A stretch of 64,000 nt of DNA from Anisodus tanguticus (taxonomy: Eukaryota; Streptophyta; Magnoliopsida; Solanales; Solanaceae), in the NCBI GenBank assembly GCA_034509755.1, contig CM067557.1:12934001-12998000 (forward strand), written 5' to 3'. Numbering within the stretch: position 1 is the stretch's first letter; each line of letters starts with the position of its first letter. The notes beneath the pieces were generated by a model, which was not told the DNA's origin, searched no databases, and saw only the letters and a program-made list of their open reading frames with translations. Positions 20,261 to 32,185 of the stretch are shown piece by piece. The position numbers and the translations under genes were made by a program.

Positions 20261-22679
20261 AAAAAGGAGTGAAAAGATATGTTTTTAGCTAATTTAAGAG
20301 CAACCCAAATGAGTAAAATAAAAACACATAAAAAACAGAAAATAAAGCAAACCCAAGAATCAAAATTTATTCTTTCAGCATAATAGTGTATATATATATA
20401 ACCTGCTAGAAAAGGAGTAAGATCCGCTTGTGCACAACAAAAAAGAGAGAAAAAAAGATTGCAGATTGGCGTTGGATAGACCGTACGAAGCACGCTGACA
20501 ATTTCAACTTTTCAAAGATTCGCTACGGTCTATCTTACGTCGATTCTGCTTTCTATACTTCTCTTCTTTGGTCCCCCAACTTGTTGTTGTATCAGATATT
20601 TATCTCTGTTGGAAGCAAATTAAAGTGGATTGGAAATAGGAAAGGTGCGGCAAGATTTTTGGAAGTCAAGAGGAAAGAAAGTATATACTTCTTCTCCGAC
20701 AACCCTAGCAAGAAATAAATATGGAACGAAAAATGTTCAAGTACATTTCTCAGTTTTGCTATTTGGAAAGTCACGTGCTAATTGGATATTTGGTATATTT
20801 ATTAGGATAGTAAATAAGTACATAATTTAGTACTTATTATGCAATGTACTAAATACAGATTTATTTGTATGTGTGTTATAAAGGAATGTCATGATTGGGG
20901 TTTCGAATAAAATGATTTTTTATTTTTTATTTTAATTAATTTTTTATTGAAAAAGTAATAAAAATGAGAGGTGTTTGTAATTGCATGAAAATTACAAATG
21001 TAATGTTTATGCACAACTATAATTACATACATAAATCTTTTAAATTTGTAAAATAAAAGTGAATTATTAAAAATTAAATATTAATACATATTTGACAATT
21101 CAATTGTTTTCATGGCTAAGAGTAATGAAAGTGGGAGTGGAAGCAAGCATATCCATATCAATTATCCTAACCAGAAAAGAACGTATTAAGCATAAGAAAA
21201 TGGTCATTGAACACGTTAGTACTTAGTACTGAACTGATGCTAGTTGATCCTTTAACTAACACGAGAAAGTGGTTGTTGTAAGAATGAATATTGTTGAAAC
21301 TCTATTTTGTATGATATTTCTCATATTTGTTATTATGCACACAATTAGTTATTTTGAGAAATATCGCTAAAGTATAGACCTAGAATAAATATTGTGTTAT
21401 TCATTAAGTAATATGAGCTAAGGCTTTGAGAAATTGATACATGAAAGATACTACTATTTGAAAATTTAAAAGATTAATGTGTAATTATATTTGTGCAATT
21501 AAATTTTACGTTTGTAATTACACTGTAATTATATTATGATTAATAATTAAGTCTTTATAATTAATATGTTGCGTAGTCACACCCCAATACAGAGGAACAC
21601 GACTGACACCCGGGTCTACTTTACCGAGCACCAACCTGACATACCTCAATAATCATCTTAGCATAGATAAGTGGGCCAAAAGGAGTATCAATGACACTCA
21701 AGTATAATATAAAAGATATCTCGATGACACCAGATTTTTCATCTATCTTCATTATGTCTTTTCTATTTCTAGATAGTATTTGTATTGGGATTACATTCCA
21801 AACTTGTATTTTTTTTTTGTAGTCGTTCTTGTACTAGTGACAATAGATTATGAGAGATAGTATTTTTTTTCCATATTCTTTTGGCTTATGGGATTAATTG
21901 AGAGTTAAAATTTATTTATTTAATTATTCTACATTGATTTTTTTAAATAAATTGGTTAGATGGTTGTGGACGACTGACTTATAGAAATTAGTTACATCAC
22001 GACTTAGCGAATTGAATTGTAACATCTCCTAACTAAATGTAAAAGGTTGTGTAAAAAATGGATAAAAAGGTTGAAGGTTGTTGCATGTGTGTCTTGACTT
22101 TCATCCACTGCTTTTGCTTCTTTATTTTCATTTTTTGTTTTCTTTTTATTTTTTCCTTTGTATTTATGTTTCATATATTTTTATATATACATTTTTAATG
22201 TTAAAAGAAGTTTGGTGTTTAAGTCGTGTTTTTTGCATTGTGAAACTAACCAAGAACTAAATGTTAGGTTTTGTTGATTCATGAATTTTTCATTCATCTT
22301 TTGTGCATCGCCCTTTTTTTTGGGATCTCATATATTGTTTTTTTTTCTTCTTCATGTTTTATGGTAATCATATCAAACAGATTGAGTGATGATTATTGAG
22401 TTTGTCTGGATTTTAGGCAGAAAAAAATGAAAGAAATAGAGGAGCATGTAGAAGTTAGGTTCTAGTGATGCTTATTGGGAAATTTTACCACATACTAGCA
22501 GAGTTTCAAAGTTAATTGTTGAGCTTTTCTGATATCAATTGAGGATTCCATGACTTCATATCAATGCAAAAAGTCATATAATAGGAATCAAATAAATTAT
22601 CTCTAAAGGAACTTACAATGTAGAGTAAAATAATGTGTATCAGCAATACTCACATAAGAGGTCCTAAACTAATAGCCGA

Positions 22680-22970
22680 TTTGATCGGCTTCTGAAAAGT
22701 TAAAAGTGTTTTTTTTCTTTCAAAAAATGCTTATTTTAGAAAATTGTAGTGTTTAGCCATATTCTTAGGGGAAAATAGATGATTTTGACTTTTGAGTAGT
22801 AGTTAGTAACATTTTTTCAGAAGCTAGAATTTCCTCGGAAGCATTTTTAGAACACTGGCCAAACATTTAGGAGAAAATTAGTGATTTTAAGTAGTAGTAG
22901 AAACAATTTTTCAGAAGCTACAATTTCTCCGGAAGCACATTTAAAATATTAACCGAACACAAAATATTGC
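22680..22970. repeat. MITE-like sequence with internal direct duplication
   Basis: Two similar units of about 110 bp, each with GGAGAAAATTAGTGATTTT-like sequence followed by TTTTTCAGAAGCTA and a CGGAAGCA motif. The left end has CGGCTTCTGAAAAG in opposite orientation. Family not identified. Confidence 0.45.
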
Positions 22971-23152
22971 TCTAATATTAATAAAAATATTCTTTCTTTA
23001 TTAGTTAAATACAAACTAAGACTTATAATCTACTGATTACGAGTACTGGTAAAAGTTGATCTAATCTTGTGAGTTTAATAATTCTCACTTTTCTACTTTT
23101 CTCTTTCCCTTCCTAATCCCCATGTAATGGATTTTTTTAGAAAAAGAAAAAA

Positions 23153-23555
23153 GGGTTAAAAATACCCTTAAAATGTGACATTGAACAAAATACCCCTGTT
23201 AATAGTTTGATTTAAAAATAACCCCTGTTAATAATTTGATCCAAAAATACCCTTCTAGTTACTTAATTATGTCAAAAATGACTTTTTCTAATAAAAATAT
23301 TATTTCTTTTCTTTTCAAATACATTCTTTTTCTAAGAAAATATCATTTTTTAAAAGATCGGATTTTAAAAGAAAAGAAACAAGAGAAAAGTTCTTTAAAA
23401 ACAATATTTTTATTAGAAAAAGAATGTGTAAAAAGAAAAGTAACTATATATTTATTAGGGGGAAAAGCATTTTTGACTCAATAAAGTAATTATAGCGGCA
23501 TTTTTGAACTAAACTATTAACGGATTATATTTTTGTTCAATTTCACATAGTTGAG
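23153..23555. mobile_element. Inverted-repeat (MITE-like) element
   Basis: The left arm reads ATGTGACATTGAACAAAATA and CCTGTTAATAGTTTGATT; the right arm carries the reverse complement (AACTAAACTATTAACGGATT, TTTTTGTTCAATTTCACAT). Inner parts also pair (CTTTTTCTAATAAAAATATT against AATATTTTTATTAGAAAAAG). Non-coding despite an 82-codon open frame. Confidence 0.65.
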
Positions 23556-25001
23556 TAACCTATTGAAACGAAGCAGTGTCCATCAACATCATTTAAGAGT
23601 ATATATATATATAAGAGCTCCTAAACCTTAACAAACTATGCCCTGTACCTTAATAAACATAGAAATTTATAAAAATTAAAAAAAAAATCACCATCATATT
23701 ACATATAGTAAAGTTCTTAATAATTTTTAGTTCATCTTTTAAAAGTAAAACATGTACTGACAAGTTTATTGGAGTAATTAGTAAATTAATTCTCGACTTT
23801 AGTATGACAAATGCATGCGTAACAATCCACCAAATCACAATCCTCAGATTAACAACCTAAACTGTTAAAACTAAAACTTGTACAAATATACTAATCAATA
23901 AAGTTACTTCTTAACTTCAGTATCACAAATATCGCCTAATAATTCGTGCATCATTATTCATCGCATACAATTCTGTTATTAAAATCTCTCTGTAATTAAT
24001 TCATGAAATAAAAACGACTCCTTACACAACCATAAGCAAATCAACTTCATTCCGAGAGAAAATTAGAAACAATTGATAGAATGAAATAAATGAACTAATG
24101 AAAATATTTGACTGAATGCTTCTAAACTAGATTGGTCAAGTAGAACAACTATTAAAATGTTCACTGCCTCGTCAATCACTTTCAAATAGGATAACCTGTT
24201 GTTTGTGCTAAGTGCAATATTAGCAATGGATGAATACCAGCCTTCTTTTGTAGGCAAAATTTTGTCAACATAAATTTACACCGAGCTAACCAATGTGAGC
24301 AACTTGTGATGTGTTAAGTGGAAGCTATTTTGGTAATACCAATTCACATTTTTTAGGAGGGATGTCATACTGACATGGGCAATGATAGACATACCAAAGA
24401 TTTACGCAGTCTTTGTGTGCTTGCTTTGTGCATCAGCACAGCAGAATTCAAAGTTGATCGGCGTACTAGCCCTATAATGGAGCTCTTAGTATAAAGCCCA
24501 ACCACAGTCTCTTAGTATAAAGCGGAGCAGGACCGTTGGCCTGATCTGACTCCCCACCCAATCGCCCTGGTGTATGTTTCCGAATCAACTGCATCGTAAG
24601 CTGCTATAGCTCTTGCCCCTTTTCATTCGGTTGCCCTCTTTTAGTCCTCTGGAAAAGATTTGTTACCCGATTGTGACTTGCTTAGTCTGACAATTTTTAC
24701 AATTATCCGCATTTTAAGACATGAAATAAAAGCACTAAAGAAACCTTCAGCTAATGTAACACCAGAATAATTACACGGTACAGATCTTTATTATTTTTTT
24801 CTTGCAGCAATTAGTATGCCCTTTGCTTTGCAAATGATATAGTCGATATACAATTATGACAATAGATTGCCATTCTGATCAACAACACACTATTACTCGT
24901 CTAAATCTTCCTGATCCATAAACGTTTGTCCAAGTAAAACAAAGTGATTACCCTTCCTATATTGAATGAACAAATGCAGAGAAGACTAACCGAGTTCGCA
25001 C

Positions 25002-25226
25002 TTAAATTAAAAGTGCGTCAAGGTTCCGCTTCCCTTCTGGTCCTTCCGTGTACCATGATGAGACATAGTCACCATAAATTACTGGGCGATATTTAGGCGG
25101 ATGGAAGGCTGGAGAGATTTGCCTTGTTTTTGCAGGGTCATGGAAAGTGGCAACTGAAAGGCGGGCTCTGCCAGCATTCGTCACTGCCCGATGCTGAGCA
25201 CTTCTGTACTCACCATTAGTTATGAT
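25002..25226 (-). CDS. Dioxygenase exon 3
   Basis: Encodes IITNGEYRSAQHRAVTNAGR, RLSVATFHDPAKTRQISPAF and ends GPEGKRNLDALLI followed by TAA. It carries the third ligand and the R-x-S motif. Confidence 0.94.
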   Translation of the reverse strand: MITNGEYRSAQHRAVTNAGRARLSVATFHDPAKTRQISPAFHPPKYRPVIYGDYVSSWYTEGPEGKRNLDALLI

Positions 25227-27823
25227 CTGCAGGAAAAGAACAAAGCATTCAAATGGTACTGACATGAAAATACAACTTATATTAAGATAAAAAATATCCC
25301 CCCCCCCCCCCCCCCCCCCCCACTGACTAAAGACAATATAGCTTGATCAGCATAACCTCACAAAAGAAGATATGCTAGTCAGTTACTGCATCCTTTCCAA
25401 ACTGAACTTAATCACTTCTATTTTATGTAAAGCCAAAATAATTTCCTATTCTGAATAAGATATCTTGAAATCTTTTACATCAAAAGAAATATTAAAAAAA
25501 AATAATCAAAAGACTAATAATACTCCGTAGGTTCTTACTTTTTCACTTCAACATCTAAAGAAATATGTAATGTCATCAACAGCTGGACTCACTTGTCATG
25601 CAATAACTAATACCTCAAACTCCGTTTACAAAAATTATTCTAAGAAAAACTTATACATACCAAAAATGTGTCGAAGTAAAGTAAAACATTTAATTTGAAA
25701 AGGAAGAAATAGAATGTCATGATAAATTCATATAACCCATAGGATAAGATCCTTCGCTGTCCCTACTTTAAAAGAGAAGCACAATGCCCAAGTAAAAACT
25801 GGAGAAAGTTGAGGGGAAAAGACCCCGAGAGTCTCGAATTAAAAAAAAGGAACGGATTGACTGGCTTTTTTTTCTTATTCTTTTACACAAAAAATCTCAT
25901 TGAAACACTGATTAAAAGAGATGGAATCTGAATTATAAATACCTGAAGTTCTAAAGAGATACAAAATGCCCACTTCCCACACCCAACCACACTTGTTCAG
26001 AACTCATCTTTCACAAAAACTGTCGCTTCCAGGCCTCTTGTTCCATCTTCGCTTTTGATATTGCGATTTTCATCTTTCTTCTTCCACTGCAAACTCTAAT
26101 CAGCAGCATTACTAATTCCGATCACTTACAGCAACTTCCGTCAAGGCATTACTAAGGCAACTTTCTTTTTTTCTATTAAGGAGAATGCGAATGAATTGAG
26201 TAGTTAAAGAAGAAGAATAGGGGTTTCAAGGAAATTGTTGTGGGTTCTCAAAGAAGGTTTCTCTGATTGTGGGGATATTTTAGAGAGGTTTCTATGGTTT
26301 TATGGGGGCTTCAAAGGGGTTGCATGTTTTTCTTTGAATAAACAACAATTCAGTAGTTATTTAAACAACTTCACAATTTGTTTAACATAGACAACCCGCA
26401 ACAACAACTTCTTTTAAACTTCTATTCTTCTTTAACCACTCAGTTCAATTGTAATCTCTCTAAACCCTCTAATAAGGTAAATTCCTTTTGTTTATTTATT
26501 TCTAGTTCTTTTTTATTTATTTTTTCAATTTAAAAAAGAACTAGAAATAAAAAAACAAAAGGAATTTACCTTAGTAGTGTCTTGATGGCATTTGTTGAAA
26601 GCTATCAACGTTAATAATGTCTTGATCGAGCTCACATGGTAGAAGAAAGATGAAAATCGCAACAACAAAAGAGGAGGGAACGAGAGGCCAGGGAATGGTA
26701 GTTTTTTGCAAAAGAGAAGTTTTGAACGAATGGGCATGGGTGTGGGGGCATGGGGCATTTTGTATATTTTTAGGTGTTTAGTTATTTACAATTCCGCCTC
26801 CATCTCTTTTATCAGTCTTTAAAGGTGATATTTTGTGTAAAAGACGAGGTCTTTTCCCCTCAATCTTCTCTGGAAACTTCAAAAATCCTAAAACTTTCAC
26901 ATGAAACAAACAAAATACATCCACAACCCCCCACCCCCCTTCCACTCCCACCACACCCAAAAAAAAAAGATTAAAAGGAGAAAAAAAGACCAAAAATATG
27001 CTAGCAGAAGAAATAAAAAAGAAGCACATTGAGGGATTGTAAATTTTCTATCTTTTTCCAAGGCCAAATTCAAGAAACATGACCCCCCTGGGATTAGGGA
27101 AACATTAGCACAGCTACTAACAGACATTTAGAAAATGTCACTTGAAAAACCGCATTGGCCTTTTTTTCTTTTGATAAGGTAAATAATTTTATTAACAATT
27201 GGAAAAATTTCGAATACAAGCCATATACCAAAAGAAGAGAACCTACGTCAAAATATGGTTCTCAACAAAAGATATCCAATCCTCTATACAAATAGGGACC
27301 TCGTGAGTACACCAAAAAGTAACTAGAGACAACACTCCTATGCAATTTTACAAAATCTCGTTAGTGGCCCTTTAAGCATCATATACCCATCCCTTTCCTC
27401 AGGATTTTGGTCCAGGACCATGAATTTCTCAATAGAAAAGTCAACTGGAATAGGGACAGTTACAATAGACACTTAGGACTACGTTGTTCAACAAATGGCA
27501 TTTTCCTTTATTAGTGATCCTATAAGCATCAGGTACCCATACATTTCCTCCATATTCTGGCCCAGGACCATGAATTTCTCAATTTGAAAATCAACTGGAT
27601 TAGGGTTAACCCCACAGCCAGCCTGTCACATGGTTGGGGTGGGGCAGGGTGGGAGTGGCGGAAACAGAAACCACAAGGTAACAAACAACACTAGCACATG
27701 CATTGACAAATTCACTTATACACGATTGTTATTGAAAATAATTTCAGCTTCATATGTACAGATTTTTTTCATTGATTAATAACTAAAGCGAGTTTCTTCT
27801 AGCACGTTACTGAAAAATGCGCG

Positions 27824-27897
<74 letters not shown>

Positions 27898-30800
27898 GAA
27901 ATTGTCTTCATATCCAAACAACTCCTTCCAAAAACAAATACTCCATCCATCACAATTTATGTGATATTCTTTCCTTTTTAATTTGTCCAAAAAGAATAAT
28001 ACATGTCTATATTTAGAGACAATTTAACTTTAAACTTCTCATTTTACCCATAATGAGAAAATTTATAGCATCACAAATATCTATAGCTCATTTTAGATCA
28101 CAATTTTTAAAAGTCTTTCTTTCTTTCTTAAATTTATGTACACAGTCAGGCAACATCACATAAATTGGGACGGAGTAATATTTAAACAACATTTTACAGC
28201 CAAGATGGCCTTATCTTCGGGCTCTATAACTTGAGCATTTACCGCTTTTCTGAGCTTGGTACACTTGTTCTCTACAAATCCTTCTTAAGATGATTTAAAC
28301 TAATGACACAAAACAGCTGGATGCGGATCACAACAGTATGATAGTATATTATTATCATTAGTGTCTGGGCCGGCTTGCATGCACCTCGACGATTCTACGG
28401 GGTACCAGCTACCTCACACCAACACAGGTACCGGGTAATTCAACAGGATAATGTTTAGGCGGATGGGAAGAATGACCTAGTATCTTATCCATACTAAAGA
28501 ATCACCTAGAATTTAATTGCCTACGTTGAGATTTGAACCTTAGACCTCATGGTTCAGTACGATAGTATTATTTTGAATAGTTACATACAAAACATGGTAA
28601 AAACTAAAAACAGTGCAAGAAGCATGAATTAATCAGTAACCATAGCGAGAAACAGTACCTCAGTTTGGTCCGCTAAGATCACACAGATAGCATTTGACAT
28701 TGGATTTACAGTAACCCACTCTCCATTATTGAAAACCTCAAGACCTCCCACATCATCTTGGATGAGAAGAGTAATGGCACCCATGTCAGAATGTGATTGC
28801 AGTCCAAGAGTAAGCTCCGGTTGAGGGCAGGGTGGATAGTAACTAATAGTGATATTTTGGTAAAACTCCCCCACGGCATTTTCTATGCACTGACATGTCA
28901 AACCTAGACTCTCAGAGACTAAACCAAGAAGTTCCTGTGCAAGGGCTTTCATGTGATCGCTATATTCTGCCACAACTTTTCTGCAACAAATTGACATTGT
29001 TAACGATTTAAACTTTAAGTGATAAATGGAAAAAAAGATGAATTAGAAAACCCATGAACAGATGGACACTACAGGTACATATCCGATACACATGTTTAAA
29101 TATCTGCCTCTCTACCTCACAAAGGTAGGGGTAAGGTCTGCGTACATCCTATCCTCCCCAGACCCCGCTTGTGGGATCACACTGGGTTTGTTGTTGTTGT
29201 TGTTGTTGTGTTTAAATATCTGCTTTAGGTATGTGTAGTTTCTCTTTTACTAATTTTTGGTGTACTTTGGAGAATCCACAAAACATACTCATACCAAAGT
29301 CACACCCTTTCAACACGGGTATATCAAGCCAAAAGAAAGATCCATGTAAGCATGAGCATGACAAGGCAAAAGAGGATTCAATTGTTTTGCCTCTTTATTT
29401 CTTTTCCTTTTGCCTTTTCAATTTTCTCTTGTTCTCTTTAGACTTCTCAATTGATGGGCTGTAGCTCTGGCTCAAGAACTAACTGCAGCAAGTAGCTTTT
29501 TAGGGGCTATTTATTACAGATTTGAGCTTAATATTGCTCTACTATGACACACATACATACATTACATACGTACACACTATATATATATTATACACGCATA
29601 TATATAGACATGCTTAACGAAAAACCAGGAGCATACGTTCACATTTACACAGAGCAACATCCCTTATAGCGATAAGAAGACAGCGATATGATGTACACTA
29701 AGTCAACAAAATACCAAACGTAAACAATTTCAGTAGCACAAAGAAGAGCTTGAGGCTTTCCACTCCAAGTCTTTCATGAAGGAAGAAGAGCAGGATCTTC
29801 ACTCATATTTAGTTTGGTGTGGGAAATGTAGGAACATGAGTACACTAAAGCAGCTTGATGATGGTGACTTGGGACAAAGTGCGCAGCAACTTTAGGGTCA
29901 ACATAATGCAGATCAGGGCTCAAAGGGTAGGAAATTGTTCAATTAAAGAGGTTTCTATTGTGGTAATAACTTAGGGGAGCTTTATGCATGAAACGGGCTT
30001 AGAAAGGAAAAAAAAATATTTGTCCTGAACAACTTCCAATTACTATTACTTCAACTAGTTTATCATAAAAGAATATATTAACACTTCTACAGAGACATCG
30101 TAGCGCTGCTTTCCGAGAAATTATCAATTACCTTTTGATTCCCGGCAATTGAGGTTATATATAATGTTTTATCTTTATTAGAAAAAACAAAATGAATATT
30201 CTAGAAAAGCAGTCTTAAAAACATAAAATGACCATTACAGATTCTAACAGAGACGCTAAGGAGGTACTAAAAGGACTCAAGTTTCTCCCTACTAATCAAA
30301 TAAGCAAACTTGAAACCTCCAAAATTTGCAAAATCTACACTTGCATTTCCTTAGTATTCTATGCTAAATCGTAAAGCCTACAGAAGGTAAAAGCCCAACA
30401 AGAGCTACTTGATGAAGTAAAGCAATCATCAACTAAAAGCTACAAAGTATTTTTTCATAATAATGGTGCCCGGGCCAGCTTGCACGCACCTCAACTATTC
30501 TATCAGGTACCTGCTACCTCTCCCAAACACAAGTATCGAGTAACTCTGTATATGAAGGCTTAGGTAAACGGGAAGAATCACCTAGTGTTTTTTTACTCTG
30601 GGATTGGAACTCTGGTTTCTTTTCATGGTTTTTATTCACTTGATTGACCACTAAGCCACAACATTTGGTGTAACAAAGTACATTTTCAAAAGGAAGAACT
30701 ATTATCTAATTCTGTTCACAGTCAGCTCGACAGAGATAATAGTGTAACCTATTCCGCATACTAACAGTGGAAACTAAAAGCTATCCTTAGTTGGTTCAGA

Positions 30801-31646
30801 ATCAATCAATCAAATGAGCTTTAATCCATTTCTTTTTGAAAATGTAACATGTCAATCCAAATTAGTTCGGGTCATTTATATACAACAACAAACAACAACA
30901 TACCCAATGTAATCACACAAGTGGGCCTGATAAGGGTAGGATGTACGCAGACCTTAACACTAACTTTGTAGGGCAGTGAGGCTGTTTCCGGAATAACCTC
31001 GGCTCGAAAGGAAAGAAAAGAAAAGAAAGGTAACAGAATGAGACGCAGACACACAAAAATAGAACGGGTCATTTATATGAATCATATATATCCATTCGGC
31101 TCTATTCAGCTAATTTCATTCCAAATCTAGCAAATTTACTACTTGTATTAGGAGAAGAAGTCAGTAAAACCTGTAATCGGCAGGAGAATCGGGCCAATTC
31201 GAAGGATTGCGACGACATAAAGGCAAAGTGTGGTGATCGAAATAATCTCTCCAGTCCAAAACTGTATCATTTGATGCTACGAGCATGCGACTACCATATC
31301 CTTCAGAAGCAGGAGAAGCAGAATCACACGAATACCTAAGCTTCTCTTCCATTGGACGACCTTCAAAAAAACTTCGACCAAGGCTTCTCATATCATTCAA
31401 CAAACCAGTCGGAACCCTATGGTTTATCACTTGAAATGCTCCCCATTCTTTGCACGCTTTCTTCAGTTCATCTAGAAGGTTCGCTCGTGAACTGAGATCG
31501 ATTACTGGTATTACCTTGTTAGTGTTAGTGTTAGCGTTAGCGTTAGGGTTTTCTCTTTGTTGTCTGTTTTCCGGTGGTTGTACGTATTGAGATGGTACTG
31601 ATATTTCGCCTTTTTCAGCCAATAATTGTACTCTCAGAGCCTCCAT
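25002..31646 (-). CDS. 2-oxoglutarate/Fe(II)-dependent dioxygenase, 3 exons, 340 aa
   Basis: Soluble plant dioxygenase of the large DOXC class, which hydroxylates or oxidises small molecules (hormones, flavonoids and other specialised metabolites) using 2-oxoglutarate, O2 and Fe(II). Exons, right to left: 31646-31171, 28980-28659, 25226-25002; introns are GT-AG and frame is kept. The DIOX_N domain spans about 45-150 (VIPVIDLSSRANLLDELKKA, WGAFQVINH). The Fe ligands are H222 and D224 (QSHSD) and H278 (AQHRAV); the 2-oxoglutarate-binding R-x-S is R288-S290 (RLS). YYPPCPQPELTLGLQSHSD is typical of the class. Length is normal (about 340) and all catalytic residues are present. The substrate cannot be told from sequence. 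Confidence 0.93.
25298..25321. repeat. Poly-C tract of 24 bases
   Basis: An uninterrupted run of C on the plus strand, so poly-G in the dioxygenase pre-mRNA, about 70 nt upstream of the exon 3 acceptor. The length may be affected by sequencing. Confidence 0.9.
25797..26877. repeat. 1.1-kb inverted repeat (foldback) in dioxygenase intron 2
   Basis: The left arm (about 25797-26165) and right arm (about 26560-26877) are reverse complements with divergence: AGTTGAGGGGAAAAGACC pairs with GGTCTTTTCCCCTCAATC; TTGCGATTTTCATCTTTCTT with AAGAAAGATGAAAATCGCAA; AGGCCTCTTGTTCC with a GAGAGGCC segment. Inner segments also pair (AGTAGTTAAAGAAGAAGAAT with ATTCTTCTTTAACCACT). Nested inside is a tight hairpin at 26473-26572. 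Confidence 0.78.
26473..26572. repeat. Tight hairpin, about 41-bp arms
   Basis: The left arm contains AAGGTAAATTCCTTTTGTTT and TTTCTAGTTCTTTTTT; the right arm contains AAAAAAGAACTAGAAATAAA and AAACAAAAGGAATTTACCTT. The arms are almost perfectly complementary around an AT-rich loop of about 18 nt. Confidence 0.9.
27825..27897. repeat. Compound microsatellite (TC)n(TA)n(CA)n
   Basis: Three dinucleotide tracts in direct succession of roughly 10, 15 and 12 units. Likely polymorphic. Confidence 0.95.
27941..28175. mobile_element. Stowaway-like MITE
   Basis: Starts CTCCATCCATCACAATTTAT and ends ATAAATTGGGACGGAG in inverted orientation, flanked by TA (27939-27940, 28176-28177). Internal sequence resembles the copy at 7216-7453. 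Confidence 0.85.
28362..28560 (-). mobile_element. tRNA-derived SINE
   Basis: Reads GGCCGGCTTGCATGCACCTC, GGGGTACCAGCTACCTC, ACACAGGTACCGGGTAATTC and GAGATTTGAACCTTAGACCT. On the minus strand the last part is a box B-like GGTTCAAATCTC. Same family as 1021-1236 and 30466-30672. Confidence 0.75.
28659..28980 (-). CDS. Dioxygenase exon 2
   Basis: Encodes KVVAEYSDHMKALAQELLGL through ISYYPPCPQPELTLGLQSHS and DMGAITLLIQDDVGGLEVFN, ending ILADQTE. It carries the first two metal ligands (H and D). Confidence 0.94.
29105..29212 (+). mobile_element. RTE LINE/TS-SINE-type tail
   Basis: CTCACAAAGGTAGGGGTAAG, GTCTGCGTACATCCTATCC, CCCAGACCCCGCTTGTGGGA, then TTG repeats (TTGTTGTTGTTGTTGTTG). One of the best preserved tails in the window. 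Confidence 0.85.
30466..30672 (-). mobile_element. tRNA-derived SINE
   Basis: Reads GTGCCCGGGCCAGCTTGCAC, GGTACCTGCTACCTCTCCC and TTGATTGACCACTAAGCCAC. On the minus strand the end gives box A-like GTGGCTTAGTGGTCAATC. Third copy of the family at 28362-28560. Confidence 0.78.
30882..31030 (-). mobile_element. RTE LINE/TS-SINE-type tail
   Basis: Begins CAACAACAAACAACAACATA then CCCAATGTAATCACACAAGT and GGATGTACGCAGACCTTAAC, ending GAGGCTGTTTCCGGAATAAC. Minus-strand copy of the tail at 29105-29212. Confidence 0.8.
31171..31646 (-). CDS. Dioxygenase exon 1
   Basis: Starts MEALRVQLLAEKGEISVPSQ and ends WPDSPADYR at a GT donor. It includes a short Asn/Ala/Thr low-complexity run (NPNANANTNTNK) from an imperfect GTTAGC repeat, just before the conserved VIPVIDL. 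Confidence 0.93.
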
Positions 31647-32185
31647 GATTTTTTTAGTAACAATTTACAAAGGGAGAGATGATCGGAATATTAAAATTCA
31701 GTGATTGACGGTCACCGGAAACGGCCGTGCGCGGCGGAGGAGGATTGAGATTGAATGATTGGTAAACATGATCCCTTAACTTTTAAGTTAGCCCAATAGA
31801 GTAGAGAAAATTTAATGGAAAGACCCCTCTACTTCCTACTACCTCTGTCTCAAATTATTTATAATTTTTTTTATTTTATAAGCTTTTTAAAAAATATATT
31901 TAATTACTTTTTATTTTTATTTAAATTATAATTTTTTTCTTTAAATATTTACTTTATTTATTTATCTTCATCTATATTAATAATAGAACTTTATTAAAGA
32001 TAAAATGATGAATAAATAATTAATTATGTCTTATCCTTGTGTTGATATCTTTCTTTGAATTTTGTTTCTCTCTCCCCCTCTTCCTTTTAATTGGTGGGGT
32101 CACAATGGAAATTAGTGAGCACACAAATTTTAATAGTTGGATGTCTATGTGAACTCTCACTTTGTTAGTACGATATTATTTCCTA

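Larger units (their letters stand above)
19028..20420. repeat. DCL1 upstream flank made of repeated modules
   Basis: A module of roughly 100 bp (GAGCAACCCAAATGAGTAAA, then AACCCACAACAAAAAACAG, AAAATAACGCAAACCCAAG, ATCAAAATTTATTCTT) occurs about six times: near 19070, 19545, 19700, 19825, 20080 and 20300. The copy nearest the gene lies 40-140 bp before the ATG and so probably overlaps the promoter or 5' UTR. Spacers between copies hold a copia scrap and SINEs. No TATA box can be assigned with confidence. Confidence 0.75.
20421..25001. other. Intergenic between DCL1 and the dioxygenase gene
   Basis: AT-rich DNA with no supported gene. It holds a partly duplicated MITE-like stretch (about 22680-22970) and an inverted-repeat element (about 23153-23555). 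The open frames here are short and low-complexity. The segment 24270-24660 is less AT-rich but shows no protein match. Confidence 0.75.
25227..28658 (-). other. Dioxygenase intron 2 (3.4 kb)
   Basis: Holds a 24-base C tract near its 3' splice site, a 1.1-kb inverted repeat, a compound microsatellite, a Stowaway-like MITE and a SINE, each listed separately. The stretch 26900-27820 has simple C/A-rich runs and two similar segments ending in GACCATGAATTTCTCAAT (about 27417 and 27567), with no coding evidence. Confidence 0.8.
28981..31170 (-). other. Dioxygenase intron 1 (2.2 kb)
   Basis: Contains two RTE LINE/SINE tails (29105-29212, 30882-31030) and a SINE (30466-30672). The middle (29215-30460) shows no recognised feature beyond short TA-rich runs near 29575-29610. 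Confidence 0.8.

Noticed and set aside
26525..27127. Minus-strand open frames of 76-83 codons in the dioxygenase intron
   Set aside because: They overlie the inverted repeat and C/A-rich runs; no domain and no conservation across the two arms.
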